A stretch of 64,000 nucleotides of DNA from Beroe forskalii (Eukaryota; Ctenophora; Nuda; Beroida; Beroidae), in NCBI GenBank assembly GCA_011033025.1, contig WFMF01000306.1, forward strand, positions 150,572 to 214,571, read 5' to 3'. This document shows, one piece after another, positions 1 through 13,800 of the stretch (the stretch's first letter is position 1; the number at the start of each line of letters is the position of its first letter). The position numbers and the translations under genes were made by a program. The notes beneath the pieces are model-generated. The model searched no databases. It was not told where the DNA came from and was given only the letters and a program-made list of their open reading frames with translations.

Positions 1-1875
1 TTTTGGCAATTTGGCTCAGACATAAGATCATAATAAGTCAATTCACATACCTACATTTAAGAAACTTTACCACTATTTAAAACGGAGTTCTAGAACTAAA
101 TGCTTCTCATATTTTGTGACTTGTATGTCCCATTTGGAATAGAGCTGTTAAATGCATATTAAATACGGAGGTTCATCAGTAATTCCTACTAAAGAGCACT
201 GTGTATGTGTTGTCATTTGATGCTGGTTTCCCACCCCACCAGCCCCCCAAATCATTTGCCTACAGTCTTCCCTCTCTCTCCCGAATACTGCATTTAAAAT
301 AATATGAGGCAAAATATTTAAAGTAGCGTAGGTTTAAGAATCCATTTTGCAAAAATACGAGTTATAAAATAGCTTATGTTGACCATTTTGTGAGATAAAC
401 GCATTCAATAATCATCATGAATTGTCCATGTGAGGAGTTAATCAATTGTCAATCGTGAATAACCTCCGTGAAATTAAACTGAACCCCCCGCCCTATATGC
501 TATGAAATTAATGCTCCACGTATAATTATTAGAGTATCAAACTTAAAGTGTCAGTGCAACTATCTAAAGATCTAACTATGATAATATGAGAATTTCTCGG
601 CGCAGTTACTCTTTTCCTCCGTGTATGTCTTGACTATGACATCAATCTCAAGTTCGCATGCCCCATCAAGCACTGCATTGTCTTCACACTGGTCACTGAC
701 GCTCATCACACTGGTCACTGACTCTCTTCACACTATAGTGACTGATTCGCCTCACATTGATGCACTAGTGACTGACTCAGGGACTCTCGTCCACCCTCTG
801 TAAGGCCCCCTAGTGCCACTACCTTGATCACCACTTCATCTGATCTAATTACCTTAGCAGGGACTAACATTTGTTGTTGCCAGGACACTACATGTATGTA
901 AATAATATACGGAATATATTATATACCACGACGATGGAACAGTAATCTGCGGCCCGTTATTGCACTTCATCGTAAATATAGACTACACAGGTCATGAAAA
1001 ATAAATATAATCTGAAGTGAAATGAAGTGCGCACACACACAGGCTAGCATGAGCGAGGTGGACTATAGGCACATATATTATAATTATCATGTGGTTGAGG
1101 ATGGTTCATTGAACGAGTCCTGACGTTAGTTTAGTAAGCATGGTATTGCCTGTGAGCTCGCATACGTATACCGTTTACTCCTTCTACTACTACGACTAAT
1201 ATTGTGCCGATAAGAGAAATAGGCGGTGAAAATGTTGACATTATTATAGTCAATGCAGTAAGTTGATGACGTTTAACCGCCTATTTTTCGCGCGCAGGAT
1301 TTACTTCTACTACTACTACTACTCCTCCTAATACTTCTACAGTTCTAATACTATCATTCTAGTGTAGGTGCAGTTGTTTGTGTTCTCTTGGATGATAATA
1401 TTATTCTCTTGCTCCATTGTTCGAATCACATGTGCCCTCTTAGTATTATTTAGGGATTGCTACCCAAAACTCCCAAAAGGGATTTTCAGATCGTAGCAGA
1501 AAGTTGCGATTAACTCTACAGGCAGGATCTGCTGTGTAAACGCTTAAAACATGATCTGGGGTGATTTGTTGTAATTATGGTATTGTAGGATTAGTATTTT
1601 GTGAGTGTTTTCTTTGCCTGCATGCTTCAAAACCTAGCCTCATTACGAAATAGGGCTAGAATTTTAATCACATGTGGTGTAATATTGAACGGTTGAGATT
1701 GTGAAATAAGATTGTTATGCGAAGTATTATAAAAGTGCTGTAGTTGCCATGGTAACAACCCTCATTAACCTACAACCGCTACACACACGTTGGTGTATTA
1801 GGTGTTACCATGCTGTACCAGTTACCATGACAACCACCCCGTGGCCATTACCACCCGAGGCAGGAAGTTAGGACC
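1..1875. other. Intergenic / upstream region of the CEP126-like gene
   Basis: No convincing coding region is visible. The stretch is AT-rich, with a CACTGGTCACTGACTCT-like low-complexity patch near 680-780, short trinucleotide runs (TACTAC, CTCCTC) near 1180-1190 and 1305-1335, and a 70 bp inverted-repeat element at 1217-1286. The promoter and 5' UTR of the downstream gene should lie at its right end, but I see no decisive TATA or initiator motif. Confidence 0.5.
1217..1286. mobile_element. 70 bp MITE-like inverted-repeat element, copy 1
   Basis: The element begins AAATAGGCGGT and ends with the exact reverse complement ACCGCCTATTT. A second element with the same 11 bp terminal inverted repeats and the same 70 bp length lies at 44257-44326, with an unrelated interior. 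Equal length and shared termini at two distant loci point to a very short non-autonomous DNA transposon family. I could not define a target-site duplication. Confidence 0.55.
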
Positions 1876-4800
1876 ATGCAAATCACAGTGTGTAACGGTG
1901 TGTACTCAGTAGTTCCCGTAGGAGCGATGACTGTGACCGTATGGCAACCCTCCCTGGCCTACTCTTCCTCCAACACCCCTGCTTCCGGGGGAGAGGAGAA
2001 CAGGAGGAGGAAGGTATCGAGACGATCTGCTGACCCCCTCCGAGGGGCTTCAGGAGGGGGAGAGTTACGAGGGGAGTATTTCCGAGGGGACCATGGTCGG
2101 GAGATGAGGACCCCGGCTAATGGGGAGTGTAGGATGGAGGTGAGGGGAGTGGATGCTAGCACCCTGCAAGTCCTGCTCTCTACTGACAGTGACAAGAAGA
2201 AGAGGAGGAAGACAAGGTCTCTGATAAAGCACGAGCACGAGGGGTTGTATCACTCACTCACTGCTGTTAAATTACTCTATCCAGAGCATTTGGTTAAATA
2301 AGGAATTATACTTTTGGATCCGGAGTGGTAAGGACGCATACTTGTGGGAGTGGTTTGGTATGAGATTCGGCGTCCGCGCGCGCGGTTTTAGTTCAAATAT
2401 GTAAACAAACTGAAACTGGAACGCTCCTGCACGTGCAGTTCACACCAACTTCACCTTCAGAAGCATGCCCTAAATTCTTTTCACCAGGAGCAGCTTTTAT
2501 CGAAATACTTAAATACGTAACCACTCCCGCAAGAATGCCGTTAGTGTGTTACTAGTACTGAGCAATCATAACACGGCTACAGTGTTTATCATACCATACC
2601 ACTCCTTCAATCAGCCATTATGAATTATCGTGTATACCTGATTTGGTATAACTGTACCTAACCACTCCGCCTAAGATTTGTTATCGTATAATGAAATTAA
2701 GATAATGACCGAATGTAACTTATGTGTAATGTACGTAAAAACACTGTACACACTCTTACACACGACAGCTTTTCATCCAGGCCAAAGTTTCAATTTTCAA
2801 AAGACGAAAAGTTTGAAAAAATATACGGAAAAGTTTACAATTTTACCTGGGAACCAGGAACAACTTTCATGTTTTATTACTAACACCTAGTTTTCATGGA
2901 ACCCAATCTCAACGTTGAATTGTTGAACTAGAATGGCCGAGACGCCTATAAGTCGACGCGAGTGGCAAAGTCTCCAATTCCAGGCGAGTGGCAGAGTCAC
3001 CCATTCGAGTCGAGCGGCCAAGTTGATGTTGATGAGTTGAAACAGTTCGATGATTAATTCATTCGTTAATTAATGTAGTTGAGTAGAGTAGCCAATCCGC
3101 TTCCGGTTTCAAGTGGCTAAGTCGAATGGCTGATCATAATGGAATTGGAACTCTCTAAAGGTCAACGTCAGTCGAATGGCGGACTCCATTCGAGTGGACG
3201 AGATAAGCGGCCATAAGTCGAGTGGTCATGTCGAGTTGAGAAGCCAATCCGAGTTGGGTGGCTGAGTCGTTACATTTACTCATTTAGCTGCGTCGAGCCG
3301 AATGGCTACGTCGAGTTGGTAGAAACAGTGGCCGAATCGAGTCGATTGGATGAGTCTAGTGGCTGAGTCTAGTTTGAAAATCGAAATTTGAGACTAAAAA
3401 TTTTACCAAAAATGCCGACTAAAATTTCGGCAGACCATATGCTCCAGCTCAGGTCCTCTGAGACTAATTCTATGACTATAATAATTCCGACTATATTTTT
3501 AGTTTTTACCCGACTAAAATATTGGAGGTTAAGGTGGAGCCTGGTATATTGAAACCCAGCAATGAGGTGAGTCTGGTACGGGTGAGCCCCTGTATCGGGG
3601 TAATCCCAAGGCATGGGTGAAGCCCGAGGTTCGGTGCGGCCTGGTATGGTGAAGACCGGCAATGGGGTGAGTCTGGCATGGGCGAGACCGCGTATAGAGG
3701 TGAGCCCCGGAACATCGGGTGAGCCCTAGATTAACTGATTAAGGGGAGCAATGTATAGGGGAGTCCATGATTAAAGGTGATCCCAGGTTCAGGGGAATAT
3801 GCCTGCGTACGGTGAACCCTGTTATGTGATCCCGGGAATAGGGGGAGCATTAATGCCTCCCCCTATTCTCGGGCTTCCATACTTGCCAGCCCCACTGAAA
3901 ATTACCGAAAAATAACAAAATCATGGCTAATGACATGGCAAAATAAAGATAACCAAATGCAATAACAGGACATATTGCAATAAAGTCTGGTCAGATATGC
4001 ACGAAAATTGCTGACTTTCTGCATTTATAGGTGCAAGTTTGAGACTCGGTTTATAGGTTCTCCAGATGTAACTCCTTCGAAATGTACCATGATCCAATGT
4101 TGAAAAGTGTGGGAACATGCCCAAATGACCACGCCTATTCTAATCGTGAGAAAATTTTACAATTCTAATTTTCAGCCAATTTTCATATGCTTGGCATCTA
4201 AATAGCATGTTTTTGGATCCCATGAGGCCAAAAATTCATGAATCATTGCAATCAGTATTATATCAATGTAGGGCATCGAAGAAGTGGTTTTTTGAAGTCC
4301 AGAATCGATTGCTGATGTTATTCAATTATGCCTTGACCTTCCCCTGAACCTGTAGGGCCGACCAAACCCTTTTTGCTTAGACCGCAAAGGACCAAAACCT
4401 CATAAAATAAACCCCATTAAATATTATCATATCAATGTGCCAGGGAAAAGTGCCGTAAGGGCTTAGTGGTTTCTGGGTAAAGTGGTGCCAGAGATGAGTT
4501 GTGTCAGGGTTTAGTGGTGCCAGGGAAGTCGGGGTAATGTGATGTTAGTGTTTAGTGCTTAAGAGCTTAAGTGGTGTCAAGAAACTTCTTCAAAACATGC
4601 CAAATTTTGCTAATTAAATTATCAGTTATATTATCGTTCAGATCGGCGATATCCGATATTTTTTCACGTTTTATTGGCGATAATTTATCGCCGATAATAT
4701 TGGTTGCAAACCCCACTTTTTCAAACTTGTCGTCTTTTGAAAATTGAAACTTCGGCCTGGATGAAAAGCTGTCGTGTGTAAGAGTGTGTACTGTGTATGT

Positions 4801-7800
4801 TCGTGTAATATAGTGTTTACGTACATATCTTTAATATAAAATGAATTCACACGTGAATAATGTTTGTGCCGCCGTATACAATTAAATTTGAGCTTGCCAA
4901 GATGATATCAAGAGAAAGGAAGGCGAAAGGGAGGAAAGAGGTGCCGTTGCTATGGAAACCAATTTTTGCACGTGCAGATTATAATCAGTTCTATGCGGGT
5001 GCTTTCTATTACGCTACTACTGTTAAATGCTGGCTGTAGTTTTTGAAAATTTGACATTCTTTTTACTTCAAATTCAAGATCTCAAGTTGGACATAACTCG
5101 AAAAATAACTGCGGTAGAGGTCGGCCGATAATCAATGCTCAGTTGGTGTAAATGTAATTCGCCGTAAAGATCAATTCAAGGTTTACAATTTAACCGAGTG
5201 AACAATTTAACCGAGTCGGATATAGGTGTAGCTGATTACGAAGACCAGTCCTGGCCTGGATCGATGTCAAAAAATGTCCAATGTCAGTAAGTCAGTATGA
5301 GAATCAGTTGTCAGAATTAACATCATCTTGCAATCAACAGGGAACAAAACGTACATGGTTTAGCACGACTTAGATTAACCGAACTACTTTTCACTCTGCT
5401 CCTTCATAAAATTGAATATTTCGTTTTAGTCAATAATTGGATTGCTACCTATAGTTTAATCCGTACCTTTTTCAAAATTTGCGAACGAGGTCGCGCGAAG
5501 CCCAACGGGCCTTCTAGTTTACACATAAGTTACATTCGGTCATTATCTTTATTTCATTATACGATAACAAATCTTAGGCGGAGTGGTTAGGTACAGTTAT
5601 ACCAAATCAGGTATACACGATAATTCATAATGGCTGATTGAAGGAGTGGTATGGTATGATAAACACTGTAGCCGTGTTATGATTGCTCAGTACTAGTAAC
5701 ACACTAACGGCATTCTTGCGGGAGTGGTTACGTATTTAAGTATTTCGATAAAAGCTGCTCCTGGTGAAAAGAATTTAGGGCATGCTTCTGAAGGTGAAGT
5801 TGGTGTGAACTGCACGTGCAGGAGCGTTCCAGTTTCAGTTTGTTTACATATTTGAACTAAAACCGCGCGCGCGGACGCCGAATCTCATACCAAACCACTC
5901 CCACAAGTATGCGTCCTTACCACTCCGGATCCAAAAGTATAATTCCTTATTAATTAAGCTTTTGATGCAGCTTGATGAAAGGAACCTACGTCGTACATAG
6001 TGTCATCTAGTTCAATGGTTCATCCAAAGCTGAAAATTCAACTATGCAAAACCAATGTTCAACATGGCAACATAATCAAGGCTGTAAGTTTTACTCGTAC
6101 TCTATATCAGCCCTCAACTCCGCAGGCAATTCGAGGAGCGGCAGCGAGTGCACGAGCGGAACGAGCAGAAGAGGAGAGAAGATGCTCTAACCTCTAGAAG
6201 GAGGAGACAACAGGAGGCTACCAACGCGTATAAGGCTGCTCTCAGCAAGGAACTTAACAAACGCAGCAAGGCACCCGTCAGCCGCATCAACTCTACTTCA
6301 TCGCTTGGTAAGGAGCTTTATCAGTGGTTGTTTTTTGTCTTATGCTCTTATGGAAGTGAGAAGTGTTCTTACATTAGTTGGTGCATGGTGTTGTTTTTTG
6401 ATGGCTGGTTGGGTTTTTATTAAAGGTTGGGATTGCATCTCCTGGCACAAGTCTTTTCCTAGCCGTACTTTTTTAGTATCGATTTGAAAAGTTGTAAAAA
6501 TGTCTTAAGTTTTGTAAATCATTGTTAATATCAATTATCAGATTATCAGAAACTTCTTTCCTCTAACCCTGTTCCTACCCAGTAGACACTTCAGGTTCCC
6601 AAAGTAGCAATGGAAGAGGCAGACATGCGTACAGGTCCCCTACTGTGGATGAAGTGCTGTCTAACCTCAGAGGACACGCCCTGGGCGGGTAAGTCATGGG
6701 ATTAATTAATTATTGGTGCTAGATAATCATAATGTGGTAATGGGGTAATTAATCGATTTATACAGAGGCCAGAGTTGATATCAATGGGTGCATGGGAATA
6801 TTATCTATTCACTTCGCTGTCCATCAGTCTTGGATGACTATTTATGAAAAATGAGTACTGTATCTCTCTACGTGCTTTTTCATGCATGAGAGTAGAGGGC
6901 AATGAGTTTCAACTAGAAATTTACAAAGGTTCTCTTTCTCTCTTTCAGTTACACCTTCCTTTTCAGGAGTCTACGAACGTACGGAGAGAGTTCGAACCCT
7001 GCCACTACCACTTACACCCCCATCAGTTCCTACACCTCCCCCACCTACATGAAGAACGTAGTGTCCTTCAACAACCCCACCCCACCCCGTCCTGAGATCA
7101 GAGGATCAGACTTACAGACATTTGTACAGGGGACAGACAGGGGCGGGACAGACAGCATGGTGGGGAGGGTGCTGGACAGGAGTCCTGCTGTGGCAGTGGA
7201 CAGGAGCTCAGCAGGGGTGGTGGACAGGGTGGAGAAACCTGCCCCCGGCCCTACTAAGAGGGAGATGTTAGCAACGGAAGTCAGGAATAATCTGACCAGG
7301 GCTGACATGGACACTTCTCCTAAAGACAGGTAGACTGGCGTGTTTTTGATATGACTTTTATTTTCTGCTGAAGATAATTGAAAATTTCTCGAAATCTCAC
7401 AATTCACATATCAACTGCTCGGTACTCCCACTCAAAAATAAGACTGTACATGTTGAATATTTTGATGGTCAACTAAAACGTGTAGTTGCAGTGACGACTC
7501 TTTGGACCGTGACCCTCTGCGAGATAGCTTGGATGACGAAGCTTTACACAACAATATCTGTGAGTGATTTCTAGAATCGTATTATATTCGGAAAATAATT
7601 AATATTTCTGTCGGGATTTTAAAGTTCCCTGTGAGGCTATATTCAGCGTATTTTCAGCGAAATAACTTTTTAATCTGTATTTTTAATAGTGGCAGTAGGT
7701 CAGTAGCTCGGCCGCTAGATGATATAGTAGTTATAGTAGTAAAGTTCGAACCCATTCCCATTGCCACATAATATCGAGGCCGGATGTTTGAATTGAATCT

Positions 7801-10800
7801 ATAGTTCGAATAAACAATACCAAGAAATGGCACCTCATGACAGAGCGAACTTGGCTCACTTCTCTCTCTCTGCTTGACGATTCCAACGTGGCCGTGTTAT
7901 TTGTTTTTTCGTATAATAAATCTTTTATATACAGTGCGTTTTAGCTTCATGAGGGTCTATTAGTCTATTGTGCGACGGCAAAGAGTTGCTTTTTATAGCA
8001 ACACAATCGTCACAGGTTGCTATGGTGAAATCATCGTCATAACTGTAATATTTCTAACGGAAGTTTAATTTGAAACTAAAAATACCCGTACATAGAATAG
8101 GTAGTACCTTTATAATCGTTGCTAACTGTTTACCGTTTTGATGACGTCACTCATTGTTCATATTTATTTTCTGACGTCTCACTGTTTACTTGCTGACGTC
8201 AAATGTTTCATGATATTATGTCCTATAGGTGAAGAGGAAGATCCCGATAGGATCAGGGTTCAGATAGATCTAACGAAGTTCGATCAACTCGAAGTGTCGG
8301 ACTGCGAGAGTACTGACGATTCTCCTACCAGTTAGTTGTGTTTTCTGACCTTTTCAATGGCTTTTGTGCGGTTTTAATATACGAGTTAATATTCGTGATT
8401 AAGATTGTTACATCCACTCATTCACATAATATTACACCTATTGATCGGTTGGTCTGCTCGCTTGATATCACAGTACCGCAGAATTTATTTAACAGCTTTC
8501 CTAAAGAATGATAACTCTCGGTTTTAAAAATCTTATCATTCAGTTATTTAGTTCTGTATTCTATGATGAAATAACCACATTAAAGCGGGCGCCGGGCGGC
8601 ATATTTTCAACTACTGGAATATCAAATGAAAATCAATCGATCCTTCTTGCGATGTTACACATAACTTCCATTTCATTACACATCTCAAAATTTAAACGCA
8701 CGCTCGAATCATTGAATACGAATTTAATTCCATTCCCATCCACCATATCACATTAACACCACTATATTATATGAATTTGTTACAAGCAACCGGATGGTAA
8801 ATGATAGATGATTTTAATTAGCGAGGGTGCTTTGCGGCGTCGCACTGCTCTGCTTTGCGTCGTAATAACAAGCATAACGGCGTGTTACATTTTACTGAAA
8901 AGAAGGACTTTTCGAGTAGCGAGAATCGTTACATTCGATATAGTATCATACTCGTCGACTTTCCGAAAGCTTTGAATATCAATAGAATTTGCATGTCAAT
9001 AAAAATAATGAAATAATATTCATCCAGTAGACAACTATCGTCTATGAAAGCTTCCATTCGAAAATTTATCAATTCATTGACCATATAAAAACTCGCTAAC
9101 ATATATTCATTCATTTTATCAGCTGATAATGAGAGACTAACTCTGAACATCTAGTTTTCATTACAGGCGGAGACGTGCTGGACTTTGGCTCCACGCTGAA
9201 ACACCACTCTCCTGACAAGCACACCGAGTCTTACTCCGACCTGTACGTTTTATATTGTTATCACACACGTCAATAAAACTGTAGATCTGTGTGTGTGGGA
9301 GTGTGTGATTCTATGTTGCGTGTAAAATAGTAAAAAGCAAGTCTCTGCATGAAATTGTAAGTTTCTGTGGGCTTGTTGAATGACTGAGTTTAAGTCAGAA
9401 GGTAAGTTTGGTTGGAAGTCTGTGTAAATTTTTGTTTGTGCATCTTAGTCTTTGAGTAAGTCTCTGTGTATTGTGTAAGTTTCTGTGTGTATGCATGTAA
9501 GTCTGTAAGTAAGTTTCTTTGTAGTCCGTAGTGTCTCCTCGTCTGAATGTGTAATTTATAAAGCTTTCGCTGCATGCTACTTTGACCACGTGCACAATTA
9601 CTGGAGATCATCCAGTAATGTGTGTGAAATCTGATTGTCTAAGGAGTTATCATGTTAGAAAGTCGGATATCTTGATACGCTGTAGCTCGTATCTTTACTG
9701 AGTTTGTCAATATTGCATGCCTGTGCTGTATCTGCATGAACATAACAGATGACACTCTTTAATCATGACAATAATTAATCAGGCCCACTTTCTCATGACA
9801 TATAAGTTCCCCATCACACCTACATAATTACCTGAATATTCCCCACTTTCAGAACGAAACTGGTGCCTCAGAAGAACGTACAGCTGCTTCAGGCAGACAA
9901 CATCAAGAGCAGAGCTGCTAACTACTTCGGGCAGCCCGAGGAACAGGGAATTCTCCTCATCTCCCAACACCGGAGAGAGTCCATAACTCAGGGGACCCAA
10001 GGGTCACAAGGGACACAGGGGTCACAAGGGTCACAAGTGACACCAGCTGTAGCACAAGTGACAACACGGGGAGAGGCGGTGTCACAGTCCGAAACTCCGA
10101 AGTCTGAGTCCTCTGTCGGATCCCGAGCTGAGCAAGTTGCTGCTGCAGCTGCTGCAAGAAGAGATGTCAGGAGTGATGTCAGAAGTGATGTCAGGAAGGA
10201 AGGTGGAAGTATCAGTGTGAGGAATGAAGCACCTGGCATCAGAGCAGAGGTGTCCTACACACCGCATCCACCTAGTGAAGCTGCAGTAGGTGGTGGGGAT
10301 CATACCATCACTGCTAACAAGGTCGGTGGGGCTTTTTTATTTCTTTTAATTAAGAAATTAGGCTCTATTGATTAACTGATTAGAGGCACTCTTCTTATTA
10401 GCGATAAGGAGCGCTCAGTAAACGCTAAATTATCTGGGGTTCCTGAAAAGTGGTAGATAAATAGCGATTATTATCGCTAATTAGAAAAGTGCTCCCAATC
10501 GCTCCTGCTGAAAATTAATTTTACATCAATTTTTGGAAGAATTAGCAAAACTCTGATCTGGAAATTAATAATCTGGATGTACAATGTCGTGCTTTCTCAA
10601 AGCTTCAAGATAACCATGCTATTATCTTGACAACTCGTCAAATGCACATGAAACCACACCACAGTCCACACCAGAGTCATGCACAATTACCCAGTAATAA
10701 CATAATCACTATCCCAAGGAAACGATGCGAGAGTAATAATATCCAATCGTTATATTCTCATTATGAAACAAACAAACACCCGTAGCTATGCTCCCAACAG

Positions 10801-13800
10801 AGTCACACATTCAATATCTGGGCATTTTCTTGACTCTCGAGCCTGGAACTGATCAAGTGCATACAAAACAAAACAAACAATCATATCATCGCATTGTGAA
10901 ACATTAAACATTCTATCAAATACATAATGACACATGTGCAACATTTAACATTCTATCGTAACATAATAACACTCGCAGAATGAGTGGAGTAAGAAGTCCT
11001 CTTCTCCGTCTACAGATCCATTGTCTCAACAGGCAACACCCAACTACACCATACAGTCGTCTGAGGGGGAGAGCTACATCTACGCTCCTAACCCTGTAAG
11101 TTAATCGTAACTCTGTAAGTTGATGGTATCCCTGTAGGCTGCTTCAAACCCTGTAAGTTAATACTTACCCTGTAAGTTTCTCCTAACCATGTTGCTCCTA
11201 ACCCTAATCCATATAACGGATCCTAATTTTTCGCACTCAAGCGTGCCACTTCAGAGGAGGAAGGGGACCGCGCGAACAAACATGGATCCATAGCATTTTA
11301 CATCACTTCTATTATATTTTCCACGACCCCCCTAGGTTGAAGCAGTGAAAGTTGCGGCTGCCAGTGCTGCTAGAACCACTGCGTGGTCTGAAAGACAGAA
11401 CTCAGAGATGGCTCGTGAAAAGGGCGGCACCAGTGAGACCACGCCCACTACACCACTAAAGAGCGTGATCAAGAGGACCCCTAGTGCTAAACGCAAACAG
11501 GTAAGAGGACCCCTAGTGCTAAACGCAAACAGGTAAGAGGACCCCTAGTGCTAAACGCAAACAGGTAAGAGGACCCCTAGTGCTAAACGCAAACAGGTAT
11601 GAGCTGCACACAGGTTTTATTGTCCGGGTTTGGATAGGGTATGATTTTATTAGTGTTGTCGTGGTCCTCATGAGTGTTCCCTGTCGTACCTTCACCCGAC
11701 CACTGTTGTAAAAGAAAAAACACAATTTAGAGATTTTATTTCTAGAACTATCTTGAATCTTCATGAAAAATATGTGGGTTATGCACATGTTTTTTCGTTT
11801 ATGCGTACCTAGCTAATTATTCCGTCTCAGACATAGAAAAATTTATGTACAGTTAGATTGTAAATGAGACGCTATACAATGACATCATCAGGTTCGTTGG
11901 GATAGTGTCAGTGCTCTGGACGATGAAACCATGGAGATAGACCAGTTTGACATATCTTCAGAGGGTAGGTGGAATTCCTATATCAATTTGTTGACTTGTG
12001 GATTGGAGCTTGCATGATATGATGTCACGAAGAGTATTGAATATTGAGTGTCGTAAAAATCAGCTTTAAATTAATAATTAATTTGAATCAGAACAGAATT
12101 GAAGATAGTTTTGTAAGTTTTCTATTCGAGGTAATAGCTAACCAGTTTTGAAATTTTAAAATTTTCGGCCACATAATAAGACCATCTTTTCGCCAGGTGA
12201 GGCAGTGTTCACGCGACAGTACTGCCACCCAGCTAAGAACAAGGATGAACCTGAGGACTCTGAAGGTCATATCAACTTACAACGAACACCAACTGACGCT
12301 GAGATTAACGCCCTTTGGAACAAGGTACTGACAGTGTTAAAAACTTACCATTATATGACGCTATCATGATTCTAGGATATTAATTTTTAGTCTCAAACTC
12401 TGATTCTTCGTGTTGTTACTTGTTAACACCATACATATATTGCACATATGAAATCATAAGCTGACAAACTTATTGCTTTTTAAGCATTGAGCATACTTGT
12501 TTACTTGAAAATATCACAGTTTTACAGAAGTCCAGAGAATTACTGCACACTCGATCCTATGACATCACTAGCTTAAATCAGAAAAACTCGTGAATCATGA
12601 AGAACACGAAACCAGTCCTACATTCACTAACTCCAATCTTACCTATCACTACACCAGTCTGAATTTTGTCTTCACCAGTCTGTCAATATGACGTTCACTA
12701 ACACCATTCTGAAGTTCTTTGACACCAGTCTGATGTTCACTGACACCAGTCAACCAAATCACTGACACCAGTGTGAAGTTTATTGACACTAGTCAGACGT
12801 TCGCTGACACCAGTTTGACGTATCACTGACACCAGTCTGACGTTCACTGAATCTAGTCTGCCGTATCACTGACACCAGTCTTCACCAATCTCACGTTCAC
12901 TGACATCTATTTAGCTATTATCAGTTTTCAACAGCGGGCCATTATTGTTTTACCAATATCTTAATTTGTGTATATCTTCATTCTTCATTTTCGTTTATCA
13001 TTCATAAATAAATTCCTTAATGTTTTAATGGCCTATAATGATAAGATCACTGCCCATGTTCATTCGCCCATTCAGTAGTAAAATTGTCTTTATTTTTACC
13101 CGCCAAGAATAGCTTGATGAGGATCCTTCCTTATATTGAACACAAAACACGTTTTGAAAATCTACGTAATTTGCTGACTGCAGTGTCTGCTTGGAGAAAC
13201 TTGAAAATCTGCACTTCAAAGATTACCGGTCCAACGTCATCTTTTTGCTATGTTAATTCATGATAATGACGTCACCCTGAATCACGTGATATTGTACGTG
13301 CTGCTAATATTATGCTGCCCAGGACTTGCAAGTACCATCTTCCGTTTGCTTACGAAGCACACATTAGCTAATCAACACTACATCGACAACACCAGCATAT
13401 AATGAACAAAATTCATTTTCTATTTGATGGAGTGTTTTATTATCAAAAAACATGTATGATATGAGATATCATATATAGATCAACGTCTTGAGGGCATTTC
13501 ATCTTGACAAATGCGCTACAAAATGATGATAGATATTACAGCACTAAAACATTTTCATCTCGACACCTTGCGACGGAATCGCGTATTTTTTCTAGAACAT
13601 CAGAAAGATGATTTATAAAGCTATCACGTAGCTGCTAAAGTGATTCAAAATAGTTGAATGCATTATTTAATTTTCAAACAGTTAATATTTCGTTGGAGAA
13701 ATATGTAAATATATTCATATTTTGTATTAAAATTAAAAACACACCATTTGTGATAAATTTACTGTTTTAGTATAAGATCCAAAAATCTTCTTGACAATTG

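Noticed and set aside
6000-6082. Coding exon reading MVHPKLKIQLCKTNVQHGN before a GTAAGT donor
   Set aside because: Its phase 0 exit does not fit the phase needed by exon 6126-6307; joining them gives a stop soon after. The exon ending at 2216 fits in phase.
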